Origin: Corynebacterium sp. p3-SID1241
GTDB lineage: Bacteria; Actinomycetota; Actinomycetes; Mycobacteriales; Mycobacteriaceae
Assembly: GCA_025144025.1 (NCBI GenBank)
Contig: JALXWS010000008.1
Coordinates: forward strand, 1-64,000
Direction: 5' to 3'
Length of the DNA: 64,000 bases
Part shown: one piece after another, positions 54,698 to 63,392 of the stretch
Layout of the letters: every line of letters starts with the position of its first letter
How positions within the stretch are numbered: position 1 is the first letter of the stretch
The notes under the pieces: model-generated
Database searches by the model: none
Told to the model about the DNA's origin: nothing
What the model saw: only the letters and a program-made list of their open reading frames with translations
Made by a program: the position numbers and the translations under genes

Positions 54698-54883
54698 ATG
54701 GTGCGGCTTATTCCTACCGTAGTGGCGGCTGTGGCGGGCTTCATTGCTTGGCGGGAATATCGCCGAAAGGTACGGGAAGAAATCAAATCGGATCGTAGGC
54801 GGGAAAAAGATAGATGGTGGAAAATTGTGCAGTGGTGTATCGATCTTTATCAACACACTGTGGGATTTGGCCCCAGAGTTTAA
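54698..54883 (+). CDS. Small hypothetical protein, possibly frameshifted
   Basis: A 61-residue frame with AGGAGG before ATG 54698. It begins with a membrane-like helix (LIPTVVAAVAGFIAW) and then a basic stretch and DRWWKIVQWCIDLYQHT. A stop comes soon after. In the +2 frame the reading continues sensibly (LWDLAPEFKEGELDKSAPKE) to 54938, and actinobacterial relatives with an RWW..QW..DL motif usually extend further. A one-base change near 54850 is therefore possible. The segment is visibly more AT-rich than its neighbours. Function unknown. Confidence 0.5.
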   Translation: MVRLIPTVVAAVAGFIAWREYRRKVREEIKSDRRREKDRWWKIVQWCIDLYQHTVGFGPRV

Positions 54884-54945
54884 AGAGGGCGAGCTCGACA
54901 AATCAGCCCCGAAAGAAGAAAAAGGAAAAATTGCTTAAGTCGCGG

Positions 54946-57309
54946 CTAACCCTGCGTCATGGTGACCAGTGCGCCGAGTAGTTTGATGGCGCCATCTTTG
55001 CTCAGCGGGTTATTTCCGTTACCGCACTTGGGCGATTGCACGCACGACGGGCACCCGGATTCACAAGGGCAGGAGCGCACCGCCTCGAAGGTGGCCTCGA
55101 TCCATTCGGGGAAGCGGCGAAAGCCCTCCTCGGCAAAACCGGCGCCGCCGGGGTGGCCGTCGTAGACAAAGACGGTAGGCAATTGCGTATCGGGGTGCAG
55201 CGCGGTGGAAACGCCGCCGATATCCCAGCGGTCACAGGTGGCGATAAGCGGCAGCAGGCCAATGGCGGCGTGCTCGGCCGCGTGCAGCGTGCCAGGAGTA
55301 TCGGAGGCCGTCACACCCATGGCGGAAAGCGCCATTGGGTCGATGGTATAGGCCACTGCCCGGGTGACCAGGCGTTGCTCGGGGAGATCGAGGGGGATAT
55401 CGTCGCCAATGGTGCCGTCGGCAAGCCGCACCTGGTAGCCGGTGACGCGGTCGGTGACCTCTACTTCCACGTCCGCTACCCACAGCCCCGGGGAGTAATT
55501 GACCAGGTTATCGGCCTCGCGCAGGACGCGGATATCCGTGGTGGAGCGCGGAGTCGTGGAATAAGCCGGTGCCTCGGGGCGGGCCAGCGCCAGGTAATCG
55601 CTGAGGATGAGCTCCTCAATGACAAAACTCTCGCCTTGGTGCAGGTACACCGCGCCGGGGTGGACCTGGTTGGTGGCGCGGGTGGCATCGATGGTGCCGA
55701 GCAGTCGGCCGTCGGAAGAATCCACGATCATTACTTCTTCGCCCGCCCCGCCGCGCAGCGAAACCGCAGTATGTGCCGTCTCCGGGGAGAGCTCCTCCGG
55801 CGAATGCGCAGGGATGGGCACGGCGAACCAGCCGCGCTCGCGGCGGCGCAGCAGGCCAGACTCGGCCAGCTGGTAAACCACATCCTGGGCGCCCCAGGCG
55901 GCAATCGTGGCATCATCCAGCGGCTTTTCTACCGCGGCGCAATAGACATGGCCGAAGAGGATATACGGATTGGCCGGGTTGAATACGCTGGCCTCCACGG
56001 GCCGACCCAGCAGTGCCTCCGGGTGGTGCACCAGGTAGGTATCCATCGGCTCGTCGCGGGCGATGAGCACTACGAGCGAGCCCTGCCCGCGGCGGCCGGC
56101 GCGCCCTGCCTGCTGCCAAAAGCTTGCGACGGTCCCCGGGAAACCGGCCGTGACCACGGCATCGAGACCTCCGACGTCGATGCCCAACTCGAGGGCGGAG
56201 GTGGTGGCGACACCGAGCAAGGAGGCGTCATCAAGCGCGCGCTCCAACTTGCGGCGGTCCTCGGCCAGGTAACCAGCGCGATAGGCGGCGATGCGCTGGG
56301 CAAAATCGGGCCGGCCAAGGCTACCGGAGAGCACCTCGGCCGCACGCATGGCCACGACCTCGGCCGAGCGGCGCGAACGCACAAAGGTCATGGTGCGCGC
56401 GCCCTCGGCGATGAAGGAGGCCATCATCTCGGCCGCCTCGGTGGTGGCGGCGCGGCGCACCGGAGCCCCGTGCTCGCCCTCGGCCCCCTCGATAAAACCC
56501 GGTTCCCATAGCGCCACGGTGCGCGCGCCGGTGGGGGCGGTGTCCTCCGTAATCGCGCGGGCGCGCCGGCCGGTAAGGCGCTGCGCATGCCGGCCCGGGT
56601 CCTTCATAGTGGCCGAGGCATAAATTACCGTCGGCCGCGAGCCATAGTGCGCGCACAAGCGCAGCAGGCGCCGCAGCACCAGCGCCACGTTCGCGCCAAA
56701 TACGCCCCGGTAGGAATGGCATTCATCGATGACAATGAACTCCAGGTGCCGCAGCAGTCTCGCCCACCGCGCATGCGCCGCAAGCAGCGACATATGCACC
56801 ATATCCGGATTGGAGAAAATGAACCGCGAATGATCGCGCACGCCCGCGCGGGATTCTTGCGGCGTATCGCCGTCATAGGGCGAGGGCACCACACCCTTGA
56901 GCGCCGGAATGCCCCGGCACAGCTCGAGCACCGCCTGCAGCTGGTCCGATCCCAGCGCCTTGGTGGGGGTGAGATACAGCGCGCAGGCGGTCGACTCCTG
57001 CGCCAGTCGGCTCAAAATGGGCAGCTGGTAGCCCAGGGACTTTCCTGAGGACGTACCGGTAGAAATCACCGCATCCTCGCCGGCCCAGGCCGCCTGCGCC
57101 AGCTCCGCTTGGTGGCTATACAGCTTGCCGACGCCCCCTTCGACCAACTTTTCCCGCAACTGCGGCAGCACCCACTCGGGCCACCCGGCATACTGCGCAC
57201 GCTGCGGCGGCAGGGTGGTCTGAAATGTGAGAGTGGACTCATCGAGGCGGCGCTGGATGAACTCGAGGAGCTCTTCTCCCAGGGGATTATCCGTTTCCGG
57301 GTGAGTCAA
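54946..57309 (-). CDS. DEAD/DEAH-box helicase with DUF1998 (MrfA/YprA type, Rv3649-like)
   Basis: A 787-residue superfamily 2 helicase. The Q-like and Walker A region is AVISTGTSSGKSLGYQLP near residue 85, Walker B VIDECHSYRGVFG near 193, then SAT (IYASATMKDPGRHA), and motif VI in FWQQAGRAGRRGQGS near 400. The C-terminal DUF1998 has the four-cysteine cluster CPCESGCPSCVQSPKCGNGN near 750. B. subtilis MrfA with this plan repairs mitomycin-type lesions. The likely start is TTG 57309 with AGGGGG upstream. An exact 16-mer copy lies at 57123 (GVGKL). Confidence 0.9.
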   Translation of the reverse strand: MTHPETDNPLGEELLEFIQRRLDESTLTFQTTLPPQRAQYAGWPEWVLPQLREKLVEGGVGKLYSHQAELAQAAWAGEDAVISTGTSSGKSLGYQLPILSRLAQESTACALYLTPTKALGSDQLQAVLELCRGIPALKGVVPSPYDGDTPQESRAGVRDHSRFIFSNPDMVHMSLLAAHARWARLLRHLEFIVIDECHSYRGVFGANVALVLRRLLRLCAHYGSRPTVIYASATMKDPGRHAQRLTGRRARAITEDTAPTGARTVALWEPGFIEGAEGEHGAPVRRAATTEAAEMMASFIAEGARTMTFVRSRRSAEVVAMRAAEVLSGSLGRPDFAQRIAAYRAGYLAEDRRKLERALDDASLLGVATTSALELGIDVGGLDAVVTAGFPGTVASFWQQAGRAGRRGQGSLVVLIARDEPMDTYLVHHPEALLGRPVEASVFNPANPYILFGHVYCAAVEKPLDDATIAAWGAQDVVYQLAESGLLRRRERGWFAVPIPAHSPEELSPETAHTAVSLRGGAGEEVMIVDSSDGRLLGTIDATRATNQVHPGAVYLHQGESFVIEELILSDYLALARPEAPAYSTTPRSTTDIRVLREADNLVNYSPGLWVADVEVEVTDRVTGYQVRLADGTIGDDIPLDLPEQRLVTRAVAYTIDPMALSAMGVTASDTPGTLHAAEHAAIGLLPLIATCDRWDIGGVSTALHPDTQLPTVFVYDGHPGGAGFAEEGFRRFPEWIEATFEAVRSCPCESGCPSCVQSPKCGNGNNPLSKDGAIKLLGALVTMTQG
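57123..57138 (-). repeat. Exact copy of 16-mer GGGGRCGTCGGCAAGC (R=G)
   Basis: Inside the helicase gene, in the sense direction, read as GVGKL. Confidence 0.8.
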
Positions 57310-57488
57310 TTTTTACCCCCTCGTGAGTTTGGTCTATCGCTTTGGCGTGGAACGTGTCACACTGATATGAGGCCAATGATGTCTTGGTGCGGTGTTTACA
57401 CTTTAAGGTACTGCTAAAGGACGCATTTACCGAAACCTCCCTTGGTGCGGAATCGCCGCACCGATAATCAAGAAAAGGACTGCACACC

Positions 57489-57692
57489 ATGGCACAAGGA
57501 ACCGTTAAGTGGTTTAACTCTGAAAAGGGCTACGGCTTTATCGAGCGCGCGGACGGCGAGGGCGATATTTTCGTCCACTACTCCGAGATTCAGGGCAGCG
57601 GCTTCCGTACTCTGGAAGAAAACCAGCAGGTCACCTTCGAAGTAGGATCCGGCCCGAAGGGCGAGCAGGCCCAGTCCGTGTCCGTAATCTAG
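57489..57692 (+). CDS. Cold-shock domain protein
   Basis: A 67-residue CspA-family protein. RNP1 is KGYGFI and RNP2 is DIFVHYSEI; the start [11 protein letters not shown] is typical. It binds single-stranded RNA/DNA as an RNA chaperone. A leader of about 80-100 bases lies upstream, with AAAGGA about 10 bases before the ATG; long leaders are common for cold-shock genes. It lies divergently from the helicase, the same order as in mycobacteria (Rv3648c/Rv3649). Confidence 0.95.
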   Translation: MAQGTVKWFNSEKGYGFIERADGEGDIFVHYSEIQGSGFRTLEENQQVTFEVGSGPKGEQAQSVSVI

Positions 57693-57708
57693 GCGGTCGG
57701 CTCCCTCG

Positions 57709-58338
57709 CTAAGGCGTTTCTGCGTAGCCGCGGCGGGTATCCCACCATTCGGTGAACTTATTCTGCAGCTTTTGCAGCCCCACGCCGATGATGACCGCGG
57801 CGATGATGCTGACCACCACGGCGAGCACCGGCGAATTGGAAAAGGCCTTGCCGCCGAGGTAGCCAATGGCCAGCGCTTGGGCAGCCCAGAGCGCAACACC
57901 AATGGTGTCGAAGAAAACAAAGACGATCCAAGGGAACCGCATTGATCCCAGCAGGATGGTCATAAACAGGCGCGCGGAAGGAATGAATCGGGCAATAATA
58001 ATGGCCGCGCCGCCACCGCGGCGCATATTGCGCCTTACCCAGTTCAGCCCCTCGTAGGCTTTAGAACCTTTAGGCACGCGCTTGAGCAGGGGCATAAACC
58101 GTGTGCCTAGCAGGAAGCAGAGATTATCGCCCATCATGGCGGCAATCAGCGCCACGAAAAACATGGTGGGCAGGTGGGGAAAGCCTTGGGAGCCGGACCA
58201 AGCGCCGGCCATATTGAGCGGGATTTCAGACGGCAGGACGGGGAAGAAGCAGTCACCAAAGATCAGCACGCCGACCAGCGGGTAGATCCACTCTGTGGAC
58301 ATGACGGTTTCGATCCACATAGTGATGGTGTCAACCAT
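57709..58338 (-). CDS. DedA family membrane protein
   Basis: A 209-residue protein with the DedA/SNARE-associated domain: FGDCFFPVLPSEIPLNMAGA near residue 28, MMGDNLCFLLGTRF, and the conserved ARFIPSARLFMTILLGSMRFPWIVF near 117. It has about five membrane segments. DedA proteins act in lipid-carrier recycling (C55-P) and membrane homeostasis. Start ATG 58338. Confidence 0.9.
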   Translation of the reverse strand: MVDTITMWIETVMSTEWIYPLVGVLIFGDCFFPVLPSEIPLNMAGAWSGSQGFPHLPTMFFVALIAAMMGDNLCFLLGTRFMPLLKRVPKGSKAYEGLNWVRRNMRRGGGAAIIIARFIPSARLFMTILLGSMRFPWIVFVFFDTIGVALWAAQALAIGYLGGKAFSNSPVLAVVVSIIAAVIIGVGLQKLQNKFTEWWDTRRGYAETP

Positions 58339-58586
58339 GAATCCTCCCCGGGCGTCGTCTTGGGTGTGCTATCGTGCCCCACAATGCTTTCACAGCTACT
58401 GGGCGTTCTAAGTAGGCCAGTATAGACGCGTTCCGTGGGGGTACATAGTGCCCCTGAAAACGGCCTTTTGGCAGAACCGCGTATATGGTGCGAGAAAGGA
58501 AACGCAGATCAACTGTGTACGCTAGGGGCGATTGCTGAAAGCGTGCATACCTTATTGTTCGCATCATCGAAAGGGATGAAGTCGAA

Positions 58587-61562
58587 GTGGCAGAAGCAGC
58601 CGGGCCGGGAAAGACCTTGGTGATCGTCGAGTCGGCGACGAAGGCGAAGAAGATTCAGCCTTACCTCGGAGATAACTACATCGTGGAGGCCTCCGTGGGC
58701 CATATCCGCGATCTTCCCCGCGGCGCTGCGGACGTGCCGGCTAAGTATAAGAAGGAATCTTGGGCGCGCCTCGGCGTGAACCCGGAGGATGACTTCGCCC
58801 CGCTGTATGTGGTTAGCCCCGATAAGAAGAAAAAGGTCGCAGACCTAAAATCCAAGCTGAAGCAGTGCGATCAGCTCTACCTCGCAACAGACCCCGACCG
58901 CGAGGGCGAGGCCATCGCCTGGCACCTGCTGGAGGTCCTAAAGCCCAAGGTGCCGGTGCGCCGCATGGTGTTCAATGAGATCACCAAGTCCGCCATCTTG
59001 GAGGCCGCGGACAATACCCGCGATCTGGATTACAACCTTATCGACGCCCAGGAAACCCGCCGCATCCTCGACCGCCTCTACGGCTACGAGGTTTCCCCGG
59101 TGCTGTGGAAGAAGGTCATGCCGCGGCTTTCTGCCGGCCGCGTGCAGTCGGTGGCCACCCGCGTCATCGTCGAGCGCGAGCGCGAGCGCATGGCGTTCAT
59201 CCCGGCCGACTACTGGGATCTGGCCGCCACCTTGGATACCGGCGCTGCGTTTGCGGATAACCCCGCTACTTTCGACGCCCGCCTCACGGCCGTCAATAGC
59301 AAGCGCGTGGCCTTGGGCCGCGACTTTGATGATCGCGGAAACGTCAAGAGCAAAGACGTCACTGTCATTACCGAGCCGCAGGCCAAGGCCTTGGAGTCTG
59401 CGCTCCAAGGCGCGGGCATGGAAGTCGCCGGGGTGGAACACAAGCCCTATACGCGCAAGCCCTATGCGCCGTTTATGACCTCCACGCTGCAGCAGGAGGC
59501 CGGCCGCCGCCTGCACTTTACCTCCGAACGCACCATGCGCATTGCGCAGCGCTTGTACGAAAACGGCCACATTACTTATATGCGTACGGACTCGACCTCG
59601 CTGTCCAAGCAGGGCTTGGCCGCCGCGCGCAACTCCGCCACCAGCATCTACGGCGCAGAATACGTTTCCGATTCCCCGCGCGTGTATGACCGCAAGGTCA
59701 AAAACTCGCAAGAAGCTCACGAGGCCATCCGCCCGGCCGGCGAGTCCTTCGCCACCCCAGGCCAGCTCTCCGGCCAGTTGGATGCGGAGGAGTTTAAGCT
59801 CTATGACCTGATTTGGAAGCGCACCGTCGCCTCCCAGATGGCTGATGCCAAGGGAACCTCCATGAAGGTCACCGTGGCGGGCAACGCCACTACGGATAAC
59901 GGCAGCTATGACGTGGAATTCTCCGCCACCGGCCGCACCATTACCTTCCCCGGTTTCTTGAAGGCCTACGGCGCGGACGATGCCAAGGGTGACAAGAAGG
60001 GCGGTACCCGCCTGCCGCACTTGGAGGAGGGACGCGCTCTGACCGCCAAGGAGGTTTCCGCCGAGGGTCATTCCACCAACCCGCCGGCGCGCTATACCGA
60101 AGCCAGCCTGGTCAAGAAGATGGAGGACCTAGGCATCGGCCGCCCGTCCACCTACGCGTCCATCATCAAGACCATCCAGGACCGCGGTTATGTGGTCTCG
60201 CGCGGCAATGCGCTGGTGCCCTCCTGGGTTGCCTTCGCCGTCGTAGGCCTGTTGGAGGAGAACTTCACCGAGCTGGTGGACTATGACTTCACCTCTTCCA
60301 TGGAAGACGAGCTAGACCAGATTGCCACCGGTATCGAAGATGGCACCGCTTGGCTCAATGGCTTTTACTTTGGCAACGCCGGGGCCAACGAGCAGAAGGC
60401 GGCCTCCATTGCCCGCCATGGTGGCTTGAAATCGCTTATCGACGTCAACCTGGAGGCCATCGATGCCCGCAAGGTCAACTCGCTACTGCTTTATACCGAC
60501 GCCGAAGGTCGCGATGTCTTCGTGCGCGTAGGCCGCTACGGCCCGTATATCGAGCGCGCCGTTGGCACTAACGACGACGGCAGCATCGAGTATCAGCGCG
60601 CTAACCTGTCCGAAACCGTCACCCCAGACGGCCTGAACGAGGAGCTGGCGGAAAAGCTCTTCGCCACTCCGCAGGGCGGCCGCGAGCTGGGCGAGAACCC
60701 GGAAAACGGCCGCATGATCGTGGCCAAGGAGGGCCGCTTCGGCCCGTATGTCACCGAAATCGTCCGCGACGATGAGCGGGAGAAGGCCGAGGGTGAGGCC
60801 GAGGAGGTCGTCGCCAAGGAGCGCGCCGAGGAAGACAAGCAGCGCGCCGAGGAAGGCAAGCGCGCCAAGAATTGGGAAACCAAGACGGCCGCAAAGCAAA
60901 AGGAAAAGCGCGTCAAGGAGTACATCGAAAACAAACTCAAGCCGGGTACGGCCTCGCTGTTTAGCTCGATGGAGCCTTCTACGGTCACCCTCGAAGAGGC
61001 CCTTAAATTGCTTTCCCTACCGCGCGAGGTGGGCGAGGACGATGGTGTGATGATCACCGCACAGAACGGCCGCTATGGCCCGTACCTGAAGAAGGGAAAT
61101 GACTCGCGTTCCTTGGTCAAGGAAGAGCAGATTTTCACCGTCACCTTGGACGAGGCCCGCCGCATCTATGCCGAACCGAAGCGTCGCGGCCGCGCCGCGG
61201 CTCAGCCGCCGATCAAGCAGCTGGGCGATAACGACGTCTCCGGCAAGCCCATGACCGTCAAGGACGGCCGCTTCGGCCCCTATGTCACCGACGGCACCAC
61301 CAATGCCTCCCTGCGCCGCGGCGATGACCCAGAGCAGCTTACCGACGCCCGCGCGAACGAGCTCCTTTCCGAGCGCCGCGCCAAGGAAGCTTCCGGCGAG
61401 ACCAAGAAGAAGTCCACCAAGAAGTCCTCTAAAAAGACGACGAAGAAGAAGGCGACCAAGAAGGCCACCAAAAAGTCCACGAAGAAGGCTGGCAAGAAGG
61501 CGACCAAGAAACCTTCGCCCGGCACGAAGAACGTGGTGAAGGCCGGCTCGCGCAAGAAATAG
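58587..61562 (+). CDS. topA: DNA topoisomerase I
   Basis: A 991-residue type IA topoisomerase that relaxes negative supercoils. The Toprim domain starts LVIVESATKAKKI, with TDPDREGEAIAWHL near residue 101. The catalytic tyrosine lies in ITYMRTDSTSLS near 330, and LSAGRVQSVATRVI near 182. There are no zinc fingers; instead four repeats of the GR(Y/F)GPY type (near 650, 715, 830 and 893) form the actinobacterial C-terminal domain, which ends in a lysine-rich tail (KKTTKKKATKKATKK). The start is GTG 58587. The 248-base gap before it has promoter-like sequence but nothing else I recognise. Confidence 0.96.
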   Translation: MAEAAGPGKTLVIVESATKAKKIQPYLGDNYIVEASVGHIRDLPRGAADVPAKYKKESWARLGVNPEDDFAPLYVVSPDKKKKVADLKSKLKQCDQLYLATDPDREGEAIAWHLLEVLKPKVPVRRMVFNEITKSAILEAADNTRDLDYNLIDAQETRRILDRLYGYEVSPVLWKKVMPRLSAGRVQSVATRVIVERERERMAFIPADYWDLAATLDTGAAFADNPATFDARLTAVNSKRVALGRDFDDRGNVKSKDVTVITEPQAKALESALQGAGMEVAGVEHKPYTRKPYAPFMTSTLQQEAGRRLHFTSERTMRIAQRLYENGHITYMRTDSTSLSKQGLAAARNSATSIYGAEYVSDSPRVYDRKVKNSQEAHEAIRPAGESFATPGQLSGQLDAEEFKLYDLIWKRTVASQMADAKGTSMKVTVAGNATTDNGSYDVEFSATGRTITFPGFLKAYGADDAKGDKKGGTRLPHLEEGRALTAKEVSAEGHSTNPPARYTEASLVKKMEDLGIGRPSTYASIIKTIQDRGYVVSRGNALVPSWVAFAVVGLLEENFTELVDYDFTSSMEDELDQIATGIEDGTAWLNGFYFGNAGANEQKAASIARHGGLKSLIDVNLEAIDARKVNSLLLYTDAEGRDVFVRVGRYGPYIERAVGTNDDGSIEYQRANLSETVTPDGLNEELAEKLFATPQGGRELGENPENGRMIVAKEGRFGPYVTEIVRDDEREKAEGEAEEVVAKERAEEDKQRAEEGKRAKNWETKTAAKQKEKRVKEYIENKLKPGTASLFSSMEPSTVTLEEALKLLSLPREVGEDDGVMITAQNGRYGPYLKKGNDSRSLVKEEQIFTVTLDEARRIYAEPKRRGRAAAQPPIKQLGDNDVSGKPMTVKDGRFGPYVTDGTTNASLRRGDDPEQLTDARANELLSERRAKEASGETKKKSTKKSSKKTTKKKATKKATKKSTKKAGKKATKKPSPGTKNVVKAGSRKK

Positions 61563-61580
61563 CCGCGTAAGGTGGCGGGC

Positions 61581-62192
61581 ATGAACGATTTTCTTGCCCG
61601 CACCCAGGAAGGCGCCTCGGCCCTGTGCCGCGCCGCCACCGATATCAGCGCGCGGCCGCAGCTTTTAGCCTCGGTTCGTGAAGAGCCCGCCGTTGGCGCC
61701 GGAGTCCTAGCCGCAGCTATTGGCCAGGTGGAAAAGGTACGCACCCTGACCCGTCCTTCGGTGCACGGCGTGGCGGCCGTAACGGCGAACCACGCTGCCT
61801 ATGCGTGGAGCCTATATCGCCGCGGCGCGCGCAATGATGCCCTGGGCTGGGGCCTGCGCGCGGCCGTATGGGGCGCGGGCGTTGCCGCGACTCGCAAGGA
61901 GCCGACGGCCGCAGCCGTGGCGGTGGGCGGCGCGGCCGTGCTCAGCACCTCTGCGTTGGCGGGGGATCCGGCGCTGCGCACTGACGCCGGCAAGGGCATC
62001 AGCCACGGCGCTAACTTGCTGGTCGCGGCTGAGGGGCTGACGGCCCTGCGCGCGGAGCTCGCCCAGCGAAAGTGCGGAACGCGGAAGCACGCGGTGAAAA
62101 AGCAAGGGGCGCGTCTGGTGGGCGCGGCCGAGGCGGGTGCCCTAGCGGTCGGCCATCTGCTGCTTCTCGATGGCCTGCGCCGCACCCGATAA
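61581..62192 (+). CDS. Alanine-rich hypothetical membrane-associated protein
   Basis: A 203-residue protein that I do not recognise. It has several short moderately hydrophobic Ala/Gly-rich stretches (VGAGVLAAAIGQVE, LRAAVWGAGVAATRK, AAAVAVGGAAVLSTSALAG, AGALAVGHLLLL) that could be weak membrane segments. TAAGGT at 61568-61573 lies exactly seven bases before ATG 61581, so I prefer this start to GTG 61572. Its last 51 bases overlap the convergent DUF418 gene. Confidence 0.7.
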   Translation: MNDFLARTQEGASALCRAATDISARPQLLASVREEPAVGAGVLAAAIGQVEKVRTLTRPSVHGVAAVTANHAAYAWSLYRRGARNDALGWGLRAAVWGAGVAATRKEPTAAAVAVGGAAVLSTSALAGDPALRTDAGKGISHGANLLVAAEGLTALRAELAQRKCGTRKHAVKKQGARLVGAAEAGALAVGHLLLLDGLRRTR

Positions 62193-63380
62193 CTGCGGCT
62201 GCATCGTCGGGCCGTAGGACAGGCGGCGGTGCACGGCCTCAAAAGGTCCGCGGCGGTCGAAGGCTTCCAGCACGCAGGCGAAGATGAGCGTGACCAGCCA
62301 CACCGCGAATGCCAGCGCGGCTTGGCCAAAGGCGCCCAGTTCGTGGCCGAAGTTCAGCGTAAACGGGTGCACGAGGCAGAAAAAGAGGAGGCACTGGCCC
62401 ACGTAGCCGCTCATGGAGCGCTTACCCAGCGCCGCAAAGGGCCACAGCACCGCGGGCAGCGGCGCACCGGCCGAGAGCCGCTCCTGTACCGGCTGCAACA
62501 CCAGCGCGAGCCCGGCCAGGATGCCGGGGCCGGTAAAGACGCCGATGAAGGAGTTGGCATTATTGGCCGCATTCGCCCAGCGCTGCTCGATGACCCCAAG
62601 CGTGCTCAAAGACCACAAGGTACCGATAACCACGGTAATGACCACCGCGACGGCGACCCAGCGCAGGAGGGTGGGGCGGTGAGAGGGGACGTCGGCAAGC
62701 ACGCCTTGGCGCGCCCACACAAAGCCCACCAGCATGACGGGCAGGTACATCAATAAAATGATCGGCGTGGCCAAGGCCTGGCTGCCTAGGGTGACTAGCT
62801 GGCTGAGCAGCAAATCGGGGTAGGAATCGATGGTGCCGATGCCTTCCGTAGCCACCACGCCGAGGGGATCCATAGCGCCGGAAATGAAGGCCACGATCCC
62901 GCCCAGCGCGCACAGTGCGAACAGAATATAGGCCACGCGCATAAGGGTAGAATCCCGCTTGCGCAGCAGGAATGCAATCACGATTCCGGCCGCGCCATAG
63001 AAGAACATGATGTCGCCCCAAAACAGCAGCGTCATGTGCACCGCACCCATCACTGCTAAGAAGGCATAGCGCTTGGCGATGACCCTGCGCGCCGCCTGCA
63101 CCGGAAACCCACGCCGCCACAGGCTCAGCGCAATGAGCCCCACGCCAAAGCCGAGCAGGGTGGAGAACATGGGCAGGCCGCGGTTGTGGACAAAGAAGGC
63201 GCCGAAGACGACGGCCGCCTTATCCCACGCGCTGCCGTCGATGATGCCGCCGAAATAGCTGCCTGGCCGGTCGGTGGTAATAATCCACGCCGTGGTCATA
63301 TTGGCCATGGCGATGCCTAGGAGGGCCATGCCGCGCGCCACATCGGGCACGATCATGCGGGGCCGAGAAGCTGAGCTCAC
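62142..63380 (-). CDS. DUF418 domain membrane protein
   Basis: A 412-residue protein with about ten membrane helices. It starts IVPDVARGMALLGIAMANM (the 'D-x-x-RG-x-A-L-x-GI-x-x-x-N' signature) and ends in the DUF418 region (LAALGKRSMSGYVGQCLLFFCLVHPF), like acyltransferase-3-related proteins. Function unknown. It begins 12 bases after the stop of the adenylate cyclase gene on the same strand, so the two are likely cotranscribed. An exact 16-mer copy lies at 62685, read as LADVP. Confidence 0.85.
   Translation of the reverse strand: MSSASRPRMIVPDVARGMALLGIAMANMTTAWIITTDRPGSYFGGIIDGSAWDKAAVVFGAFFVHNRGLPMFSTLLGFGVGLIALSLWRRGFPVQAARRVIAKRYAFLAVMGAVHMTLLFWGDIMFFYGAAGIVIAFLLRKRDSTLMRVAYILFALCALGGIVAFISGAMDPLGVVATEGIGTIDSYPDLLLSQLVTLGSQALATPIILLMYLPVMLVGFVWARQGVLADVPSHRPTLLRWVAVAVVITVVIGTLWSLSTLGVIEQRWANAANNANSFIGVFTGPGILAGLALVLQPVQERLSAGAPLPAVLWPFAALGKRSMSGYVGQCLLFFCLVHPFTLNFGHELGAFGQAALAFAVWLVTLIFACVLEAFDRRGPFEAVHRRLSYGPTMQPQLSGAAQAIEKQQMADR
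62685..62700 (+). repeat. Exact copy of 16-mer GGGGRCGTCGGCAAGC (R=A)
   Basis: Inside the DUF418 gene and antisense to it. Confidence 0.8.
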
Positions 63381-63392
63381 TTAAAAACCTCG

